Part shown: positions 1 to 7,071 of the stretch, piece by piece
Position numbering within the stretch: the stretch's first letter is position 1
How the letters are laid out: each line of letters opens with the position of its first letter
NCBI GenBank assembly: GCA_903911455.1
Contig: CAIWDQ010000218.1
Location: 1 to 7,152, forward strand
Source: an uncultured bacterium
Lineage (GTDB): Bacteria > Bacteroidota > Bacteroidia > Bacteroidales > JACABE01
Direction of reading: 5' to 3'
DNA length: 7,152 nt
The notes under the pieces: model-generated
Told to the model about the DNA's origin: nothing
Database searches by the model: none
The model's input: only the letters and a program-made list of their open reading frames with translations
Made by a program: the position numbers and the translations under genes

Positions 1-91
1 ATAAAGAGAGAATTAAATTGAAGAATTATTCTTAGAATTTACTAGCTTCTATTTGCTTTTTGATACTTAAGCCTTATTATCTTAGTAGACT

Positions 92-123
92 TTTGTATTA
101 TACACCCTTTTTAACTACCTTTG
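92..123 (+). promoter_or_regulatory. Bacteroidota-type sigma-A promoter for the nuoI-N operon (P1)
   Basis: A TTTG at 92-95 is followed after exactly 20 nt by TACCTTTG at 116-123. This fully matches the Bacteroidota housekeeping promoter consensus, TTTG (-33), 19-21 nt, TAnnTTTG (-7). Transcription would start at about 128-131, giving a leader of roughly 100 nt before the nuoI start at 230. The site lies in a gene-free stretch upstream of nuoI and points into the operon, which supports the call. The boxes and spacing are seen directly; activity is inferred. Boxes this short can occur by chance in AT-rich DNA. Confidence 0.6.
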
Positions 124-154
124 CCGTCAAATAAACATTGTAGAGTTATTTTTG
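120..154 (+). promoter_or_regulatory. possible second, overlapping promoter (P2)
   Basis: A second perfect TAnnTTTG box (TATTTTTG) lies at 147-154. The nearest upstream TTTG is at 120-123, which is also the 3' half of the P1 -7 box. The spacer is 23 nt, longer than the 19-21 nt optimum, so this is the weaker candidate. If real, the two promoters are in tandem and would compete for RNA polymerase because they share the TTTG. Confidence 0.3.
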
Positions 155-167
155 TTACTTTAAGTAA
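155..167. promoter_or_regulatory. 13-bp perfect palindrome at the expected P2 start site
   Basis: TTACTT and AAGTAA flank a single T, giving two perfect 6-bp arms. The palindrome begins one base after the P2 -7 box and about 25 nt downstream of the likely P1 start, where a repressor operator could sit. It is too short and AT-rich to be a terminator. In DNA of this composition it could be chance, and I do not recognise it as a known operator. Confidence 0.2.
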
Positions 168-229
168 AAGTTGTGATAAAAATAACAATTTTAAAAGAGT
201 AGAATTAATTTATACCTATATATAAGTAT

Positions 230-799
230 TTGGAAAATTTAACAAACAGGTCAAAATTAGTATCCAATAAGAAGATGTCTTTTTTGGAGAAATTGTATCT
301 TCCGGCTGTTGCAAAAGGGATGATGATTACATTCTCTCATTTGTTTAAAAAGAAAGTTACATTACAATATCCTGAACAAACAAAGGAGTTTGCCGAAATA
401 TATCGTGGCAAACATGTTTTAAAACTAGATGACGAAGGTCGCGAAAGATGTACAGCATGCGGATTATGTGCATTAGCTTGTCCTGCCGAAGCGATTACTA
501 TAATAGCTGAAGAAAGAAAAGCGGGAGAAGAAAATCTTTACAGAGAAGAAAAATATGCTTCAACTTACGAGATAAATATGCTTCGTTGTATCTTTTGTGG
601 TTTGTGCGAAGAAGCTTGTCCTAAAGAAGCAATCTTTTTAACAAAAGAACTTGTTCCTTCAAGTTTCGAAAGAGAAGATTTTATTTATGGTAAAGATAAG
701 TTAGTAGAAACTATGGATAAAAGGGTAGATGTTTCAAAACGTCAGACACCTGAGGTTTTAGAATTTAAAAAGAATAAGAAATTTAAACATAACAGATAA
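230..799 (+). CDS. nuoI: NADH-quinone oxidoreductase subunit I (two 4Fe-4S ferredoxin-like subunit)
   Basis: This is the peripheral-arm subunit (TYKY homologue) that holds clusters N6a and N6b and passes electrons toward N2 and the quinone at the membrane interface. Two CxxCxxCxxxCP motifs are seen, with cysteines at residues 74, 77, 80, 84 and 120, 123, 126, 130; the last Cys of each motif would ligate the opposite cluster. The N-terminal region (about 20-45, LPAVAKGM then HLFKKKVT) is the amphipathic membrane-docking segment, followed by QYPEQ. A charged tail after about residue 157 resembles other Bacteroidota versions. The start is uncertain. TTG at 230 gives 189 aa; the first ATG, at 275 (residue 16), gives 174 aa. 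I prefer TTG because residues 4-16 (LTNRSK, then SNKKM) look like the conserved N-terminus of Bacteroidota homologues as I recall them. The frame is open upstream to a TAA at 206-208, with no ATG, GTG or further TTG. No clear Shine-Dalgarno site is visible. The stop overlaps the nuoJ start by one base (TAATG). Confidence 0.96.
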   Translation: MENLTNRSKLVSNKKMSFLEKLYLPAVAKGMMITFSHLFKKKVTLQYPEQTKEFAEIYRGKHVLKLDDEGRERCTACGLCALACPAEAITIIAEERKAGEENLYREEKYASTYEINMLRCIFCGLCEEACPKEAIFLTKELVPSSFEREDFIYGKDKLVETMDKRVDVSKRQTPEVLEFKKNKKFKHNR

Positions 800-1290
800 T
801 GTTTTCAACGTTACTATTTTATATATTGTCGGTAATACTGCTGTTTTCCTCGTTGATGGTAATCTTCTCAAGGAAACCCGTTAACAGTGTTTTATTCCTT
901 ATCGTTTCCTTCTTTGCAATTTCGGGGCATTACATATTATTGAACGCGCAATTCCTTGCTGTAGTAAATATTATAGTGTATGCAGGAGCTATAATGGTAT
1001 TATTCCTCTTCACGGTGATGTTACTTAATTTAAACAAAGAAACAGAGCCAAGGAAGCCTGCAATGTTCAAAGTAATCTCTGTAATAACAGGGTGTTTACT
1101 TGCAATTACATTTATAGGAGCATTAAAAGGAATAGATAATACACCGCATAACTTCTCCGACAATTCAATAGGATTGATAAAGAACTTAGGGAAAGTACTT
1201 TTCAAAGACTATTTAATCCCATTTGAATTAACTTCAGTGTTATTTCTTGCTTCAATAGTTGGTACTTTAATGATTGGTAAAAAAGAATAA
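799..1290 (+). CDS. nuoJ: NADH-quinone oxidoreductase subunit J
   Basis: This is the membrane-arm subunit (ND6 homologue) next to NuoH and the quinone cavity. It links quinone reduction to the proton channels. Five hydrophobic segments lie at about residues 2-22, 28-48, 52-77, 89-109 and 139-160. The diagnostic third helix is seen as VVNIIVYAGAIMVLFLF, about 55-71, with the Tyr-Ala-Gly region that forms the family's flexible pi-bulge. PFELTSVLFL at 141-150 carries the conserved Glu143 at the start of the last helix. The 163 aa length is normal for the family. The ATG shares one base with the nuoI stop, which suggests translational coupling, and only 2 nt separate its stop from nuoK. Confidence 0.96.
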   Translation: MFSTLLFYILSVILLFSSLMVIFSRKPVNSVLFLIVSFFAISGHYILLNAQFLAVVNIIVYAGAIMVLFLFTVMLLNLNKETEPRKPAMFKVISVITGCLLAITFIGALKGIDNTPHNFSDNSIGLIKNLGKVLFKDYLIPFELTSVLFLASIVGTLMIGKKE

Positions 1291-1292
1291 TT

Positions 1293-1622
1293 ATGGATAC
1301 TATTATAACTTCTCTACAAGGTATTTCAATACAGTCTTACGTTTGGTTGTGCAGTATACTGTTCACAATAGGCGTAGTAGGAGTGTTGATAAGACGAAAT
1401 GCAATCGTAGTTTTCATGTCAATTGAAATGATGTTGAATTCTGTTAATCTACTTCTAGCTGCCTTTTCAGTTTATCGCAACGACCCTTCAGGACAAGTGT
1501 TTGTTTTCTTTATAATGGTTGTGGCTGCTGCCGAAGTTGCTGTAGGTCTGGCTTTATTAGTTATGATTTACAGAAATACGCAGACAATAGATATTAATTT
1601 CCTTAACAAATTGAAATGGTAA
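1293..1622 (+). CDS. nuoK: NADH-quinone oxidoreductase subunit K
   Basis: This small three-helix membrane subunit (ND4L homologue) contributes a proton path between NuoJ and NuoN. Helices lie at about residues 16-34, 38-60 and 69-93. The two buried glutamates needed for proton transfer are present: Glu45 in SIEMMLNSVNL and Glu81 in AAAEVAVGLAL, matching E. coli Glu36 and Glu72. At 109 aa it is a few residues longer than the usual ~100, with extra length at the N-terminus before the first helix. Its last 7 bases overlap the nuoL start, consistent with coupled translation. Confidence 0.96.
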   Translation: MDTIITSLQGISIQSYVWLCSILFTIGVVGVLIRRNAIVVFMSIEMMLNSVNLLLAAFSVYRNDPSGQVFVFFIMVVAAAEVAVGLALLVMIYRNTQTIDINFLNKLKW

Positions 1623-3526
1623 GTATGGCGAATAGTCTCAATATATTATTACTGCTCATATTATTATTCCCTTTAACAGGATTTATAATATCAGGCGTGT
1701 TTGGCAAAAGCTTATCAAAGCTTTTCGTTGGAATATTGGCGAGTACAGTCGTCTTTATTTCTTTTTTGTTTTCAATTATAATTGCAACAAATGTAAGTCA
1801 ACATTCAATATCATTAAATCTATTTGAATGGATACATTTCAATAACTTCTCTATTTCTTTCAGTTTATTTGCAGATTCACTTACAGCTTTAATGCTTTTG
1901 ATAGTAACTGGAATTGGTTTTCTAATCCATGTTTATTCAATAGGATATATGAAACATGATGAAGGATTCAATCGTTTCTTTTCTTATATGAATCTGTTTG
2001 TATTCTTCATGTTGATGTTGGTTATCAGCAGCAATTATTTGGTAATGTTTATCGGTTGGGAAGGTGTCGGACTTTGTTCTTATCTATTAATTGGTTTCTG
2101 GTTTAAAGATCATGCTAATAATAATGCTGCAAAGAAAGCTTTTATCATGAATCGTATTGGTGATTTAGGTTTCTTGCTTGCTTTATTCTTAATCTTTACA
2201 ACTTATAATAGTCTTGAATTTTCAAATGTATTTGATGGAGCTGCCAAGCTGACTACTAATGGTAGTACAATGTTTTGGATAACAATCTTATTATTTATCG
2301 GTGCAACAGGCAAGAGTGCTCAGATACCTTTATACACCTGGTTGCCTGACGCAATGGCAGGTCCAACTCCGGTTTCAGCCTTGATACATGCTGCCACTAT
2401 GGTTACTGCAGGTATTTATATGATTGCCCGTTCAAGTATATTATTTGTTTTAGCTCCCGATGTGTTGACTATAATTGCTATAGTAGGTATATTTACTGCA
2501 TTGCTTGCCGCAACGATTGCAATCTTCCAGAATGATATTAAAAAAGTATTGGCTTATTCAACTATAAGCCAGTTGGGATATATGTTTGCAGCTTTAGGAG
2601 CAGGTGCTTTTACGGGTGCAATGTTTCATTTAACTACTCATGCCTTTTTCAAAGCGCTTTTATTTCTTGCAGCAGGCAGTGTTATACATGCTTTAAGTGG
2701 CGAACAGGATATTACTAAGATGGGTGGTTTATCTAAAAAATTAAAGATTACTTCTCTTGTTTTCCTTATGGGAACAATTGCTATCAGTGGTATTCCGCCT
2801 TTCTCAGGTTTCTTTTCTAAAGATGAAATTCTTTCTTCTTTATATGAAAAGAATCCTTTATTGTGGATATTAGGTATTGCAGGTGCTTTAATGACTGCCT
2901 TTTATATGTTCCGTTTATACTTTTTAGTCTTTAAAGGAACTTACAGAGGCGATGACGAAACTGCTAAACATATTCATGAGTCACCAAAGGTAATGACTAT
3001 TCCTTTAATTGTTTTAGCAATACTTTCGGTAGTAGGAGGGATGTTAGGTTTGCCCGAATGGTTAGGTACACAACATTTTCTTCACAACTATTTAGCTCCT
3101 GTATTTAAAGCTTCTTCACAAATAATGATTAAAAATAGTCTTCCTTTATCCGAAGAATTACTTCTTATTATTATTTCAGTTGTGGGAGTGTTGATTGCTA
3201 TTATATGTTCCTGGTTTATCTATATTAAAAAGTATAAAGGAACCGAAACTAAAACGCCTGCAATCTTCAAGATATTTGAAGCTAAGTACTGGATGGACGA
3301 AATATATGAGTTCCTCTTTGTGAAACCTGTGTTATGGTTGTCGGATGCATTCTATCGCATTGTTGAAATAAAATGGATTGACGGTCTGGTTAATAATATT
3401 GGTGTGATGGTAGTTCGTACAGGAAACTGGATTAAATATATTCAGAACGGTTACATAGAGTTTTATGTCTATATGATGGTTCTGGGTATTATTGCGCTTT
3501 TTATTATTAACATTATAATCAGATAA
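1616..3526 (+). CDS. nuoL: NADH-quinone oxidoreductase subunit L (distal antiporter-like proton channel)
   Basis: NuoL (ND5 homologue) is the outermost proton-translocating subunit of the membrane arm and carries the long lateral helix that clamps NuoM and NuoN. The 636 aa length is slightly above the E. coli protein (613). Conserved proton-path residues are readable in order: Glu149 in IGWEGVGLCSYLLIG; Lys233 in GATGKSAQIPLYTWLPDAM; His258 in SALIHAATMV; His338, His342 and Lys346 in FHLTTHAFFKALLF; and Lys402-Asp403 in PPFSGFFSKDEIL. After about residue 545 the sequence turns amphipathic (YWMDEIYEF and on), as expected for the lateral helix, and ends in a final membrane segment (about 613-633). 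I take ATG 1616, which overlaps nuoK by 7 nt. ATG 1625 (Met4) would remove the overlap and leave 2 nt between the genes; the sequence does not decide between them. Confidence 0.97.
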   Translation: MVSMANSLNILLLLILLFPLTGFIISGVFGKSLSKLFVGILASTVVFISFLFSIIIATNVSQHSISLNLFEWIHFNNFSISFSLFADSLTALMLLIVTGIGFLIHVYSIGYMKHDEGFNRFFSYMNLFVFFMLMLVISSNYLVMFIGWEGVGLCSYLLIGFWFKDHANNNAAKKAFIMNRIGDLGFLLALFLIFTTYNSLEFSNVFDGAAKLTTNGSTMFWITILLFIGATGKSAQIPLYTWLPDAMAGPTPVSALIHAATMVTAGIYMIARSSILFVLAPDVLTIIAIVGIFTALLAATIAIFQNDIKKVLAYSTISQLGYMFAALGAGAFTGAMFHLTTHAFFKALLFLAAGSVIHALSGEQDITKMGGLSKKLKITSLVFLMGTIAISGIPPFSGFFSKDEILSSLYEKNPLLWILGIAGALMTAFYMFRLYFLVFKGTYRGDDETAKHIHESPKVMTIPLIVLAILSVVGGMLGLPEWLGTQHFLHNYLAPVFKASSQIMIKNSLPLSEELLLIIISVVGVLIAIICSWFIYIKKYKGTETKTPAIFKIFEAKYWMDEIYEFLFVKPVLWLSDAFYRIVEIKWIDGLVNNIGVMVVRTGNWIKYIQNGYIEFYVYMMVLGIIALFIINIIIR

Positions 3527-3529
3527 CAG

Positions 3530-4960
3530 ATGCTGCCAATTATTACACTCGGATTGCCTGTACTTGCTTCTATAATTGTCTTATTCATAAAAGATATACG
3601 ACAAATTAAGCAGTTTTCTTTGATAGCTTCTGTATTGATGTTTATCTCAACATTAATTTACTTACCAACTTATCTTTACCCAACTACACTTAATGTTGTA
3701 AGTATTGTAGGAATGGACAGTATTTTCTTTTCAATGGATGGCTTAAGTTATCTGTTATTACTGCTAACTTCTTTTGCTGCACCATTAATAGTAACTGCTT
3801 CTTTTTTGGAGAATCACGAACGCCCAAATATATATTACAGTCTTTTCTTTTTAACAATATTCGCTTTAACGGGAGTATTCACCACCCAAAACGCTTTAAT
3901 GTTTTATATCTATTGGGAATTGGCTTTATTACCTGTTTATTTTATCTGTGGATTCTGGGGTGCTGAAGGAAGAGAGAAAATAACTATTAAGTTCTTTATC
4001 TATACTTTGTTTGGAAGTTTATTAATGTTAGTAGCATTAATTTATTTATACACCAAAACACCTTATCCACATTCATTTAATTTCTCTGCACTTTATCAGG
4101 TAGCTTTATCAAGTGTAGAACAAAGCTGGCTATTCTGGGCATTCTTTATAGTCTTTGCAGTAAAGATACCTATATTCCCATTCCATACATGGCAACCCGA
4201 CACATATAAAGTTGCACCTATGAGCGGCACCATGTTATTGGCAGGTATCATGCTGAAGATGGGAGTTTATGGTATGATAAGATTAATGTTACCTATCACT
4301 CATTTAGCAGTGATACAATGGGGGACAATAGCAACGATATTAGCTGTTACCGGAATCATTTATGCTTCTATAATAGCTATCAGGCAAACTGATATTAAGC
4401 GATTGTTTGCATTCTCTTCAATGGCACATGTGGGATTGTTGGCAGCAGCAGTTTTAACTATGAATAAAAATGCTTTGCAGGGAGCTACTTTCCAGATGTT
4501 ATCGCATGGCGTTAATGTTATCGGATTATTCTTTATTGCTGGAATATTCTCAAGCAGAATAGGGGAGAGGAAGATTAGTGAAATGGGAGGCATAGCAAGT
4601 ATTGCCCCACGTTTTGCTATTTATTTTATGATTGTAATGCTGGCTTCTGTGGCACTTCCTTTAACAAATGGGTTTATAGGAGAATTCCTGATGTTGTTAG
4701 GTATATTCCAAACGCAACCAATCTTTGCAGCCTTAGCCGGAACAGGTATTATATTCGGAGCAGTTTATATGCTTTGGCTTTATCAGCGAAGCATGTTTGG
4801 CAAACTTAATCCAACTATCACTGTCTTTGCCGACCTTAATCTAAGCGAACAACTAATGCTCACAGTCATTACGATTGTAATCTTCTGGATGGGTATCTTC
4901 CCTTCTTCACTATTGCATATTGCTGAGCCGGTGCTTAACCAAATCTTAAAAACGTATTAA
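3530..4960 (+). CDS. nuoM: NADH-quinone oxidoreductase subunit M (middle antiporter-like proton channel)
   Basis: NuoM (ND4 homologue) is the central antiporter-like subunit, between NuoL and NuoN. Conserved residues are seen in order: Glu130 in YIYWELALLPVYF (E. coli Glu144); Lys212 in VKIPIFPFHTWQPD (Lys234); Lys243 in LLAGIMLKMGVYG (Lys265); His326 in QMLSHGVNVIGLFF; and Glu385 in FIGEFLMLLG (Glu407). This is the NuoM pattern of Glu, not Lys, in the late helix, and it separates this gene from nuoL and nuoN. At 476 aa it is somewhat shorter than the E. coli protein (509) but has every expected motif. The start is 3 nt after the nuoL stop and the end is 2 nt before nuoN. Confidence 0.97.
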   Translation: MLPIITLGLPVLASIIVLFIKDIRQIKQFSLIASVLMFISTLIYLPTYLYPTTLNVVSIVGMDSIFFSMDGLSYLLLLLTSFAAPLIVTASFLENHERPNIYYSLFFLTIFALTGVFTTQNALMFYIYWELALLPVYFICGFWGAEGREKITIKFFIYTLFGSLLMLVALIYLYTKTPYPHSFNFSALYQVALSSVEQSWLFWAFFIVFAVKIPIFPFHTWQPDTYKVAPMSGTMLLAGIMLKMGVYGMIRLMLPITHLAVIQWGTIATILAVTGIIYASIIAIRQTDIKRLFAFSSMAHVGLLAAAVLTMNKNALQGATFQMLSHGVNVIGLFFIAGIFSSRIGERKISEMGGIASIAPRFAIYFMIVMLASVALPLTNGFIGEFLMLLGIFQTQPIFAALAGTGIIFGAVYMLWLYQRSMFGKLNPTITVFADLNLSEQLMLTVITIVIFWMGIFPSSLLHIAEPVLNQILKTY

Positions 4961-4962
4961 CG

Positions 4963-6342
4963 ATGGAAGTAATTATTATAATTGCCTTAACTGGAGTTGC
5001 TATCATGATGGCAGGAGCCTTCAACAAGCCGGGGCTTAGTCTTTGGCTCGCTATTGCAGGTTTGATGCTTGGTTTTATATTTAATATCCGTTTGTGGAAT
5101 ACCAATCTGCATTTGTACAACGATATGATTGTTTACGACAACTATGCTGTGGCTTTTAATGCGTTGATACTTCTTTCTTCGGCTTTGGTTTTTCTGTTGT
5201 TTCATTCGCATTATTCCCCATGGGAAAAGCATTTGGACGAGATTGCCGCTCTTTTGGTATTTGCCACCACTTCCATGTTGCTTATGACTTCTTTTGGCAA
5301 TCTTGTGGTGTTGTTTATCGGTATAGAGACCATGTCTATATGTCTTTATGTATTAGCCGGAAGCCGTAAGTATGAGTTGCCTTCCAACGAAGCAGCCATG
5401 AAATATTTCCTTTTAGGTTCGTTTATGACAGGCGTAATGTTATTTGGTATTGCTTTGATTTATGGAGCCTCCGGAAGTTTTGATTTCCATGACATAACTG
5501 CTTATTTAGCCGCTAACGGCAATAAGGCAAACAATATGTTCAGCATTGGCTTGTTGATGCTTACAGTAGGCTTGTTGTTTAAGATAGCAGCCGTTCCTTT
5601 TCATTTCTGGGCTCCCGATGTTTACGAAGGTTCTCCCACAGTTATTACTGCATATATGGGTTCTACTGTAAAGATAGCCGGAGTAGCTGCTTTGTATCGT
5701 GTGTATGCTTATCATTTTGCAGCTATCCAACCTGTTTGGGCAACTACTATAATGATAGTTTCTTTTTTAAGTTTCTTTACAGCAGTATTGTTTGGGCTTC
5801 CGCAGAAACGTTTTAAACGATTGCTGGCTTATTCCGGAATTTCTCATGCAGGCTTTTTGTTGATGGCGGTACTTGCCCTTAACCAGTATTCTGCAGGAGC
5901 ATTGTTGTTGTATGCCGTATCCTATTCCATGGCTACTATCATGGCATTTACCGTATTGGTAGAGGTAATTGAAGTTAAATGGGACGACCAGCTTACAGTT
6001 TTTAAAGGTATGGGAGCCAAAAATAAGTTTCTGGCATTTGCATTGATTGTTGCCATGCTTTCTATGGCAGGCATTCCGCCATTTTCTGGCTTTATGGCTA
6101 AGTTTAATATCTTTACTGCTGCGGCAGAAAGCGGTTATATTGTTTTGGTAGTGTTGGCAGTAATTGCCTCAGCAATAAGTCTGGTTTATTATCTTAAACC
6201 TATAACTCTTATCCTCTCCAACGACGATTCCAATGCCGAAAAGATTAAGCTTACCCCCGAAGTTATTATTGTATTAACAATAACTATTCTTTTAACTTTT
6301 GTGTTTGGTATCTTTCCGAAGCTATTGACGGGACTATTGTAG
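4963..6342 (+). CDS. nuoN: NADH-quinone oxidoreductase subunit N (proximal antiporter-like proton channel)
   Basis: NuoN (ND2 homologue) is the antiporter-like subunit nearest NuoK and NuoJ, and it closes the operon. Key residues seen: Glu122 in IGIETMSICLYVLAG (E. coli Glu133); Lys207 in FKIAAVPFHFWAPDVYEGSP (Lys217); Lys237 in YMGSTVKIAG (Lys247); a conserved LLAYSGISHAGF stretch with His295; and Lys380 in PPFSGFMAKF (Lys395). The 459 aa length is within the family range, with about 14 hydrophobic segments. Codon choice differs by eye from nuoM: leucine is more often TTG than TTA and local GC is a little higher. The gene ends in TAG at 6340-6342 without an obvious hairpin terminator, and faces a convergent gene 47 nt away. 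Confidence 0.97.
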   Translation: MEVIIIIALTGVAIMMAGAFNKPGLSLWLAIAGLMLGFIFNIRLWNTNLHLYNDMIVYDNYAVAFNALILLSSALVFLLFHSHYSPWEKHLDEIAALLVFATTSMLLMTSFGNLVVLFIGIETMSICLYVLAGSRKYELPSNEAAMKYFLLGSFMTGVMLFGIALIYGASGSFDFHDITAYLAANGNKANNMFSIGLLMLTVGLLFKIAAVPFHFWAPDVYEGSPTVITAYMGSTVKIAGVAALYRVYAYHFAAIQPVWATTIMIVSFLSFFTAVLFGLPQKRFKRLLAYSGISHAGFLLMAVLALNQYSAGALLLYAVSYSMATIMAFTVLVEVIEVKWDDQLTVFKGMGAKNKFLAFALIVAMLSMAGIPPFSGFMAKFNIFTAAAESGYIVLVVLAVIASAISLVYYLKPITLILSNDDSNAEKIKLTPEVIIVLTITILLTFVFGIFPKLLTGLL

Positions 6343-6389
6343 GATTGGAGTTTTATTTTTTCAATTTTATTTATATTTATATTTATTGA

Positions 6390-7025
6390 CTAAACTTCAT
6401 AAAGTTCTGCTCCTAATTCATTCATCCTTTTTTCAACTTCTTCAATTAAACTCACTTTTAAACTTTCAAGTTCTGAGATAGTCATATTTTTATTATTTAT
6501 ATTAATTTGATTTAAACTATCTGCATATTCATCCTTAATTTTTAGATGTCCTTCATTAAATAAATCGTAATATCTTGAGAGTAAAACTTTTTGAATCATA
6601 AGAAATAAAGATGCTACAATAATATTCTCATGAAATGTTTTAGGAATCCTAATATCTTTCATAGTAATCCACCATGGATAAAAATTACCAGAGTTATCAC
6701 GATTTAAATGTGCATACATTTTATTTCTAATATCACGTATTCCATTCCACTTTTTTAATGTCCGATGAATAGGTGCAATTATATAAAGCGTATCTTTTAA
6801 ATATTGATCATTTTTAGCTAATTTTCCTAAATGATTTAATTCATCAAGGAAAGAACAGAATTGAATAAAATTATATCTATTGACAATTTTAAATATAACA
6901 TTAGTTGGTAAGATTTTTTGCTTATTTAATTCCGCTATTACATCAAGAATATTTCTAGCAAGCATATCAATATTAATCAAACATTCTTGTAGTTGTGTTA
7001 ATTTTGAATTATAGCCATCACTCAT
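6390..7025 (-). CDS. hypothetical protein with a HEPN-like R-N-x4-H motif, possibly AbiU2-like
   Basis: I do not recognise this 211-aa protein with certainty. It is soluble-looking, mostly helical and rich in Lys, Ile and Asn, with no signal peptide or clear membrane segment. Residues 97-108 read RDIRNKMYAHLN. Arg100-Asn101 and His106 fit the R-polar-x(4-6)-H signature of HEPN domains, where Arg and His form a ribonuclease or RNA-binding site. Helices on either side (about 42-92 and 132-156) suit a HEPN bundle, and the neighbouring AH-L-N-R-D resembles the AbiU2-type HEPN family. Residues about 182-205 look like a short coiled coil. HEPN proteins often act in abortive infection, toxin-antitoxin or RNA-cleavage systems, but a catalytic role here is inference and no nucleotidyltransferase partner is visible. 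ATG at 7025 is the first start in frame. The gene is more AT-rich than nuo and convergent to nuoN. It may form a unit with the partial gene ending 46 nt upstream. Confidence 0.8.
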   Translation of the reverse strand: MSDGYNSKLTQLQECLINIDMLARNILDVIAELNKQKILPTNVIFKIVNRYNFIQFCSFLDELNHLGKLAKNDQYLKDTLYIIAPIHRTLKKWNGIRDIRNKMYAHLNRDNSGNFYPWWITMKDIRIPKTFHENIIVASLFLMIQKVLLSRYYDLFNEGHLKIKDEYADSLNQININNKNMTISELESLKVSLIEEVEKRMNELGAELYEV

Positions 7026-7071
7026 TGATAATATTTAGTTTGAGATTTATTTTTTATTTTTAGATTTCCTA

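Noticed and set aside
1..21. Six sense codons and a TGA in frame 1 at the left edge, possibly the end of nuoH or another gene.
   Set aside because: It is too short to tell from chance and has no recognisable NuoH C-terminus.
21..33. 13-bp perfect palindrome with AAGAAT and ATTCTT arms around a single T.
   Set aside because: It is pure A/T apart from two G/C pairs, is followed by no T-run, and is not near a promoter box. Likely chance.
930..1205. Minus-strand 91-codon open frame inside nuoJ.
   Set aside because: It is antisense to the diagnostic NuoJ helix 3, and its hydrophobic content mirrors that of the real gene.
4935..5232. Minus-strand open frames opposite the nuoM/nuoN junction.
   Set aside because: They are shadows of the well-supported nuoM and nuoN frames, with no family motif.
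5506..5730. Minus-strand 74-codon open frame inside nuoN.
   Set aside because: The plus frame here carries the conserved NuoN Lys207 and Lys237 motifs. The antisense translation has no recognisable protein character.
6393..6406. Small inverted repeat, AACTT and AAGTT with a 4-nt loop.
   Set aside because: It lies inside the last codons of the HEPN-like gene, has a 5-bp stem and lacks a T-run on either strand, so it does not support a terminator.
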